Positions 57,201-64,000 of a stretch of DNA of 64,000 nucleotides are shown here, in pieces (the first letter of the stretch is position 1; each line of letters opens with the position of its first letter). The position numbers and the translations under genes are program-made. The notes beneath the pieces are model-generated. The model had not been told where the DNA came from. It made no database searches and worked only from the letters and a program-made list of their open reading frames with translations. Source of the DNA: Parelaphostrongylus tenuis (taxonomy: Eukaryota; Nematoda; Chromadorea; Rhabditida; Metastrongylidae); assembly GCA_019055375.1 (NCBI GenBank), contig JAHQIW010002093.1, forward strand, positions 124,001 through 188,000. Direction: 5' to 3'.

Positions 57201-58928
57201 AATGGACTGCCGACAATACAGTCAGCGACGTCGTGATGAAAAATCGAATCGATTCGCGGTCCTTAAGTGAAAAAAATTTTTTCCCTCGAGCGCCTGTGTT
57301 CGATTTGCACTAAGTACTATTCAAATTGAGATAATGAAATTTAAGCCATGTCTTCGCACTTGCATAATATAATATAATATGATATATATATATATATATA
57401 AAATTATTCTTAGTCTCTTATCTCTAATGCTTTTTTCATGAGAAAGCGTCTGATCTTACACCTTCTCACATAGGCTTTTTTATTAACAATTAAAATATCA
57501 TTAATGCTAATCTCTCTGTAAACTCAAGCGCCGCCACGCATATGATCTTGTATGGGAAAATTTGAGAAGAAGATGCTTGTAATCTTGGTTTTTGAAAGTT
57601 TTTAACTCCTTGGACATAGGAGTGAATGGCTTGTTTTTAGGAATCACGAGGCTCACAGCACAAATTCCATTAGTATCGCCTTTTCGCAGCAGTATGACTA
57701 AAGTAAAGCATAAATTAAATTCTCACGCATTTCGATTTTCACAACAAAGCAATTCTTAGTTTAGTATAAATAAACTATTATACTAAAGGAAAAGACCTAC
57801 TAGCCTTTTCATCCCAGCCGATCTTCAATAGGAATGACATTTGCACTGGGCCCAGGAAGTCTATACATGATGCCACCTTATCCATCGTACGATATTTCAA
57901 ACCATAGCAAATTCCATCTTTTATGTTCGCTTCCGTTCCTAAATAATATTGCGTTAGTGTAAATGGAAAAGCACATGTGCACTTCTGCTATTTAAAAAAC
58001 ACTTTATGAAGGAAAATTTTTGTTTCAATTTTTGGACGATGTAACTTACCGTCAAAATCTGCAAGACAAATTGTCTCCATTAATGAAGAGAAAAGAAACC
58101 AAAATGAGATAAAAGTGCATGAAGACTGTAGATAGAAGTCGCATCTGAACATCTGAAGCACTTGTCAGGACAAAATAAAATTCAGAAAAAAAATCTAGAT
58201 ATGGGGCAATTGTGATGAGGCTGCTCAATCCAATAAAAACCGGTTTGAAGAAACTGTACTGCCTATTTTATTTATCTCTTTTATAAAATAGATAACTGTC
58301 GATACTCAGTAATTACGCTCCTACTTCAATTTTTAAAATTTGGATCGTTGAAAATATTTCGTTGGTAATAAAGTTAGTGAAAGAAAATACAACGGCTCAC
58401 TATAACTAGTCAAAAAACTTAAGCTTATGACCTATATGAAACTCTAAAGTGAACGTCTGTTTAACAGAATCCTAATTATTTTCGTGGTAATAGCGAAAAA
58501 GTGTTAGACCACTAAACGTACTTGTTAAAAAATAATCGATTTCATTTTCCGATAGATATAGAACCGATCACCTGTTAGGATATCGTAGAAATATTCCATG
58601 AAATGACGCTATCAGGCCAAAAGCACCGTTCAATATTGGCAGACATAAGAAATACAACGGAAGGCAAAGCAATAAATGAAGAACACCGCATGAAACTCAC
58701 ACTAAAATCATAGGATTTCGGATTTCATTCGATCAAAACAAGGCGGTGAATCAGCAGTAACTTGTGATATAATTAGAAATTCGTCCACTTTCATTTTTAT
58801 TCCAGATTGTAGTGTTAGTCTTTTTAACTTACCAATGCAACAATGGCGAGTAGTGGATAAAGGCTCCATTGTGGACCGGTTTGGCCCATTCGACCGGGCG
58901 AACCCTTCTGCTGTTCGTCTGCGATTGT
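51277..58928 (-). CDS. Multi-pass membrane protein, nine exons, family not recognised
   Basis: Minus-strand exons 58928-58833, 58074-58050, 57938-57801, 57293-57155, 57019-56872, 53493-53429, 52625-52476, 51575-51434, 51333-51277 join in phase without stops. From the ATG at 58889 the product is 306 residues. Residues 1-23 (MGQTGPQWSLYPLLAIVALT) look like a signal peptide; 24-95 form a Cys-containing outer domain (DGICYGLKYRTMDKVASC, GPVQMSFLLKIGW). Hydrophobic segments follow: FFITTSLTVLSAVHFF, CIFFVEYVGLYGCQILG, ILSLLTILLHFLLSW, ITTAVLVGVVSW and NVVGVALALLMLASTVFGI. The C-terminus ends HFSHPYVDWLPIETEREIAV and FSFSMKSAF. An acceptor (atatcag) at 58929 could be a trans-splice site. The second exon is 25 nt. 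Weak points: acceptors at 57019 and 51575, and a 3.4-kb intron full of repeats. A tetraspan/Clc-like fold is possible but unproven. Confidence 0.6.
51655..51705. repeat. TA-rich simple repeat
   Basis: tatatatgcatatatatata then tttatatttatattt seen directly; in an intron. Confidence 0.85.
53255..53345 (+). repeat. tRNA-like repeat
   Basis: gcggtggcctcggtgatgcg (A box) and cgaaacacgggttcaactcg (B box), tail aaggttttgcatatcactca as at 45735-45860. Confidence 0.5.
54150..54240 (+). repeat. Half copy of fold-back family P4
   Basis: taatctaataatatattttg then agcctttcacgagagtctga matches the P4 arm. Confidence 0.45.
54722..54962 (+). repeat. Dispersed repeat R2, copy 2
   Basis: Aligns with 13745-13975: ctccttgcaatgtcgaggat, ttggctgccggagagc, gtgacgagcatcacaagcaa. 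Lies in an intron of the membrane-protein gene. The 112-codon ORF here is a by-product. Confidence 0.6.
55748..55860 (+). repeat. Dispersed repeat R3, copy 2
   Basis: caccagccgaaacaataagc and gatgatgcgaggaaacgg align with 38120-38240. Confidence 0.45.
55960..56190 (+). mobile_element. RTE-type reverse-transcriptase C-terminal fragment
   Basis: Reads ENQMDQAPMGVNDNQWTRAV then NDWVPRDVKHIAGRRPT, a clear match to the RTE 'NDNRWTRAVTDWIPRDVKRT.GRPPTRWSD' block, ending in a premature stop. Confidence 0.65.
56554..56663. repeat. Palindrome with tRNA-like B boxes
   Basis: Outer arms ggtaagcaaaatttcgacct and aggtcgaaattttgcttacc are exact complements; the interior has opposed cgggagttgaatc- and gcgggtccaacttcc-type B-box words. 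Lies inside the intron between exons at 56872 and 53493. Confidence 0.65.
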
Positions 58929-60179
58929 CTGATATTGCAACTATACAATCTTCAATCTATGTTACTGTATTTATAGAGACTGTTAGATCAGAAGCAGCAA
59001 TTAGTAGTTATGAAAGCAATACCGAAGGGATACATAAGAACTGATGATTCCGAAGGAAAGCGACTCAATGTTGGAGAGAATCAATGATTTTTATTGCGCA
59101 AAGCTTATTCAGTTTGAATTTTGTCAACATAAGTTTGGGCAGGCATCTTTTGACTTGATGTGGTCCTGAGCTGCAAATGAACTTGGTGAAAAACTAAGCA
59201 ATCAGTAACAGGACGTAAGTGTGGTCGTGTTTGTCAAAAGATGTTAGGAAAAGCACTAAGACGAGTCTAGTGTGTATCTCTATGGCTCATCATCAGATTT
59301 TCCGCTTCATTAACAAGCATTACTAAGTTCAAATATTCACGAGAGAGAAAAGAACGTAGTGAGAGGAACAAGTGAATTTGAGAGAGATTCGTGAGCAAAT
59401 GGAATTCTCGTGGTCATGCGATAGATGTAGTCGAAGCTAACGAACTGACTTCAAAGGAAATCGAGTACAGCGCCTGACGAACTCCAGTATATATTTGACA
59501 TATCAAAAATTGAGCAAAAACCGAAGTAGAAAACTACTCTAAAATGCCGTAGATAAGAGCGGTTCAATTTTTGCAAAGAGGGCGAGCGAACGTGGACTGT
59601 TTTCGCTAGTATCTTTTCGAAATTATTTTTCATGACTAAGAATAAATAAGAGTAGCAAGAAATTAGCAAATTTATAGGATTACTAAGCATAACTAAAGTT
59701 ACTATAAAGTACTACTTTCCAGCACAGGCCGCTCCAATTCATGGAATTCAGGGTATATGAGGGCTTCCATAGTTAGCGAATGGCCAGTTAATGGTCCTAA
59801 TTATTCAGAAAAGTTTTCAATTGACTCAACAGAAAAACGATTAAGATTCTTCCGGAGTATCTATTCTTTTTTCCTTAATTCTAGATTTGTTTTGAGAAAA
59901 AGCAAGTGCAAACATCTTATGTATGAAAAGTTAGTACAAATTCTGTAAAATTTCTTAGTTGCTAAGGAAAATTTCATAGGTGATGAGTTAATGAAAAGAA
60001 GTTAAAGATACAAAGTTGAAGTCATTGCTTTTAATCAGACAAGACACATATCAAGTTCTGCTATGTAAGGTATCTAATACACAGCATGCTATCAGCAAGC
60101 CTGAGCTTGGTAGTGAGGGTATTGTTTGCACAAATCGTTCACTCTGGAAATTAAGGGCTGAGGCAGTACTTAGTTAGGA
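58929..60179. other. No gene recognised; upstream of the membrane-protein gene
   Basis: AT-rich DNA that would contain the promoter of the minus-strand gene. No clear motifs. Confidence 0.35.
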
Positions 60180-60455
60180 ACGTCATGCTCCACATTCAAA
60201 CGTAGTGCTCGATTTAACTACAGGCAAACACGTCTTCCTTTTCTTCGGAATGATTTCAGGTTTTGTTTGGGAAAATCTTCCTTCAATCTACAGCAGCTGC
60301 TGGATACCTGTGCTGAAGATCTGGGTAAGCCTCTCTTTAGATACTCTCAGACGTTTTCGACTCGATCAGCATTCAACAAAACTCGCGAAAGGAAAAAGCC
60401 TCAGGCTCTTTGCATACTGTGGCCTAAAGCGCGAAGCATAGTGGATAATAGATAA
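60180..60455 (+). pseudogene. Possible orphan exon
   Basis: After an acceptor (gatttcag, 60258) an open frame reads CLGKSSFNLQQLLDTCAEDL and continues to a stop as PLFRYSQTFSTRSAFNKTRE, RKKPQALCILWPKARSIVDN; a donor-like gtaagc occurs after ..EDLG. Residue usage is protein-like but no partner exons or family are seen. Confidence 0.2.
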
Positions 60456-63400
60456 TGCAAGACGACAAGCCGAGTAAAAAATGTGATGGTATGAAAAAAT
60501 TATGACAACAATTATTTAGACATCCACTTACCTTTAAATTTGAATTGTCAAATGTTGTCTGACCGGTTGGTCAGTAGGCGGCTAATCGGCGAGGTCGCTC
60601 TCGTCAGAAAAAACGTTGTCAGTGAAGTCGAGCCAGGGCACCAACTTGACTACCTCTATGCTTGAAAGAGCGAAGCACGACGACGTTGAGTCGTGTAAAT
60701 GAAGAGCTAGGTTACTCATGGCACATAAGGGCTGGCTATCTAAGTAGCGAGGTAATCACTTTATCGAGAACGAGAGTGGCTCGACAAGTCTTACTTGACT
60801 ACTGCCATTACGCGGAAAGTGTCCTCAGAAATGACTAAAAAACTCTTCAAATATTCACGAAAATCCATCTCGGTTTGACGCTGCATTGATAAACTTTTTT
60901 GGACTATAGTAAAAATAAGATAAATTCTTTTTAGCTGTCGAAATTTTAGATTCACTTTACTTATGTAAAGTTTTGCTTTTCTTTTACAATTTGTAAATCG
61001 CGCAAAATCTCTCCCATAACTTAGAAAAAAAAACTCCGCCAAAAACATATCCCTTCCGCCAAATGAAATACGGAGTGATTGAGTGACGTGCGTTATTCTC
61101 TCGTTCCTTATTTGAAGGGCGTCAACTCCGTCGGTAAAGTTCTCTGAGTGTTCTGAAGACCTTAAAAAAGAACTGAGAGTATTTCGAAAGCACATTTGGC
61201 CATCCTCGGAGTAATTAACTTTGCCTGAAGCTTTACGTAGGAATTCAAAAAAAAAAACACCAGCAGATAGCGTGTAAAAAGTTCTTGGCATTTACGACGT
61301 CAGATATGGTCTTCATAGGATTCGAAAAGCCAGAACAAATTGAAGTAGATTTGTTCTGAATAGATAGACAAGGTCTGAGTGGCCCAAAGTGTTCCTTTCA
61401 CTAAGAAATCACTGAGATTTCACACAGCTAAATAATGAAGAATGTTAGAATAAAGTTATCACGAGTGAGAGCTACGACGAGCGCAGCTGGGCCGTCTGGT
61501 CGTATTAATGATAAATTACTTTCCATTGGTAGAGTGAAAATGAATTCGATTAGATGTATGTATGTATGTATGTATGCGATGGCAAAATTGTGTGAAAGAT
61601 GGAGGCTGATGTCTCAGTAGACCCAGGCAACCGGAATGTGATCAAATCTGCGTTTACGAACATCAACCCCCTGGGACAACGAATGTGTAGTACTACTGCG
61701 ACTTCGCTGTTGAGCGAAATCATCAAATGATAGATGTGCGATTCTCCTGACAAAGCATTTGCATGGAGACAAAATCACATAGATATTTGTTTGGTTTGCT
61801 TATTTGTTTGTCAATATGGCCCAACTTCACGTAATGTGTCGTGTGAGAATAAAGCAGTTTTTTCATTTGTCTCGGTGTCTCGCAAGAGTTGATACCCAAT
61901 GCTTTCAGATTCGAGTACCGCTACACTTTAGGAGTTCACTTTCATCGATAATCATGTTAAAGGCTGATCGAGTTGATTCTACGTGGAATCCTAGAATGAC
62001 CCTGCGTTCTTACGCCCATACCATAAGCAGCTGACCTTAGGGGTTTGAGGACCTTCCTGAAAAACCGTTTGATGTATTTCTAACAATATTCACTTCTTGA
62101 AATAGATTTGTAAACGACGTTTTAAGCCCAGAGGGGCAGGGCATACAAATAACCTAGAACGGAACCGAATATGAGATCATATATGCACTGCACGCTCTCT
62201 CTAACCGTTGCGTTATCCGAGCCCATAAACAACAGTTATATCTCGTCGAATTGCGATGCTTAAGGTAAAATTCGCTCATAAGAGTTAACCACGGTGACAA
62301 AAGATTCGTCATTGCCCTCATTCAGCAAATTAAATGAAAACTGTGTTACAATTATCACGATATCTCGTAAAATTATTTCAGTTGAACCAATCAATCAATT
62401 TGCTTAATATACTTTTGGGCACTTACATTTACATCTTCTAAGTGTTAACGTGCTCCTTTTAGTTGAAATAAAACCTTACTTTGGCTATTCGGAAGCGTGC
62501 TGACTTTACTATGGAATGCTCAGAAATAAGTGACCTATGAAGGTTTGTTTGGCAATAATCGACAGCATTCAACAATGTGGAGTATTTAGAAGGGCAGCGA
62601 ATTTGATTAGTTGACCGTTTGAAGTACTTTCTAACATTATTCACTTTTGAGGATTAAGGTTAATAGCAATGTAAATTTCTTATTTGTCTACACTGCAATC
62701 CTTAATTTTTCCGTTTGAAACCTGTTTTTGTTCGACTAGCAAGAAATACTGATATTTCCCTAGATTTACAAATTCCCATTAGTTTATTTAGGTTTAGTTT
62801 TGGTTTCTAACTAGTTTCAAGTAACCCAGTCTGCCTTGTCACAGATGGTTGACAACTTTCCAAGATTGTCCATCTTTCTTGAGCGAAAGGTCACCGCGCT
62901 CTTGGGTGGGTGGTGGACATAGGCTAGTTCACTGCGATTCAACACTTCAAAGTTTTAATACATCAAGAGTTTCGACTCAATGGCTCATACTATTATAAGA
63001 AGTGTCGCCATAAGTGGACGGCTATGAGTGTATTTGAGCCCTTCTGCGATACACATGGTTGGGAGTTCCGACTTCGTTCTCTATATTACCTAAGACCTCC
63101 ATTCACTGATGAGTTTCCAATGAGCAAGTCGTTGCCAGATTGACCAGGGACAAACAGTAATCAGTGCTATTGATTCACCCCATTCTAATGGCTATTTATG
63201 CGTTCAGTTAATTCCACATTGAATGGAGTCGAATGTGTAGGGCGCCCTCAAGCGATGGTCAACGCAAAGACCTTTATCCTTTTCAATATCTTCAACACAT
63301 CAAACTCACCTCAAAGCTCGATTTGGCGAGGCAATCTGGCTGTCATTTTGTTTTTAAAGCTCCTCTTTTGAAGAAAGTTAAACGGTATTTGATGACATAT

Positions 63401-63659
63401 TAATACCGTTAAAATTTACTTTTATTACATTTTTCGAAATTTGTCACTCATTAGTTCAATCAGTTCCAATTGTAATAAATACATCTGATTCTCGCTGTTC
63501 CACACACTTTCTCACAGCGAATAGTAGAAGTTGTCCGATGGTAACTCCCAACAAATCGTCAAAAATAACTACAAGTAGACGTGGAATCTAGTGTTTTTAC
63601 TGCTTTTCTCGCAGTGTTATTATGTTTCATATAAACCTAAGAGAATTGATTCGTGACCA
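60456..63659. other. No gene recognised; minor repeats
   Basis: Contains the longest single ORF of the window (minus, 61291-60791, 166 codons), Phe/Arg/Ser-rich and dependent on A/T runs, with no recognisable domain. A tRNA-like head lies on the minus strand near 62230-62175 (ctcggataacgcaacggtta). Confidence 0.4.
61554..61576 (+). repeat. (ATGT)n microsatellite
   Basis: atgtatgtatgtatgtatg seen directly. Confidence 0.9.
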
Positions 63660-63735
63660 TAAATACGACCTCAGACGGAAGTCGAACCCGCGTTTCATCC
63701 ATACCGGGACGTCCTCCTTGCCGGGGATAATGTGC
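63660..63735 (-). repeat. tRNA-like repeat
   Basis: Minus strand ggtatggatgaaacgcgggt then tcgacttccgtctgaggtcg; B-box half matches the palindrome at 56554-56663. Confidence 0.45.
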
Positions 63736-63779
63736 AGTTTAAGGTGGCTTTGAGACTGTGAATACATTTTCCGTGGATA

Positions 63780-64000
63780 AAACATGGGTCTGACAGTGCA
63801 GTGCAGTGAGAGTAAAGCGGATAAGGTAAAACCTCCTAAAATCTCCCACCTCAGCTCTTTTATGACATTTCCCATCGGTTTTCGAACATGAAGTCGAGCG
63901 TTATTATGCAGCAATATTGCAAAGTTGGTGCTGTTTGGCTTTGTAATATGATTATTGCAGTGAAACAGTTTTCAAAATCCCAGGTCCGACTATCTATTAA
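63780..64000 (-). pseudogene. Mariner transposase fragment M5, cut by window end
   Basis: Minus strand reads KPNSTNFAILLHNNARLHVR then KPMGNVIKELRWEIL, the LLHDNARPHVAKP catalytic block, then diverges where 'PHPPYSPDLAP' is expected (GGFTLSALLSLH). Continues beyond the window. Confidence 0.6.

Noticed and set aside
60791..61291. 166-codon minus-strand ORF, the longest uninterrupted frame in the window
   Set aside because: No recognisable domain, Phe/Arg/Ser-rich composition, relies on A/T runs, no splice partners; probably chance in AT-rich DNA.

Overview
The window is nuclear DNA of a eukaryote, most likely a parasitic strongylid (clade V) nematode close to hookworms. What I see: AT-rich sequence, genes cut into short exons by long repeat-filled introns, TTTCAG-type acceptors, an SL-type trans-splice acceptor two bases before an ATG, and many decayed mariner and RTE copies. 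The hookworm-like placement is an inference from repeat families I recognise and was not tested by search. No operons, prophage, CRISPR arrays or rRNA genes are visible.

Three multi-exon protein genes could be rebuilt exon by exon with matching splice phases. (1) Plus strand, 20938-32750: a core-1 beta-1,3-galactosyltransferase-like Golgi enzyme (GT31/Fringe fold), seven exons, first exon not found. (2) Minus strand, 40719-35905: a complete seven-exon beta-carbonic anhydrase (bca-1-like), 259 residues, both zinc motifs present. (3) Minus strand, about 58928-51277: a nine-exon multi-pass membrane protein of about 306 residues that I do not recognise. Between 46.4 and 48.9 kb lies a cluster of tRNA-Gly(UCC) genes: two intact copies and two decayed ones. 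I see no functional link between these genes.

The rest is repeats. 0-20 kb: RTE and mariner fossils, a diverged satellite (14.0-15.7 kb), tRNA-headed SINE-like elements, palindromes. 20-33 kb: the galactosyltransferase gene with repeats in its introns, including a decayed copy of one of its own exons. 33-41 kb: carbonic anhydrase with mariner, tRNA-like and ribozyme-bearing fragments in introns. 42-45.3 kb: a repeat family with hammerhead ribozyme motifs, as an inverted pair and as a head-to-tail repeat of about 286 bp. 45-64 kb: tRNA cluster, membrane-protein gene, more mariner/RTE debris and largely featureless AT-rich DNA.

The most notable observation is the hammerhead family at 36.2, 42.3-42.8 and 44.9-45.3 kb. 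One copy has an unmutated catalytic core (42710-42753). The family resembles animal retrozymes or satellite ribozymes. Separate hammerhead-like motifs occur at 25973-26010 and, as a degenerate inverted pair, at 5231-5455.
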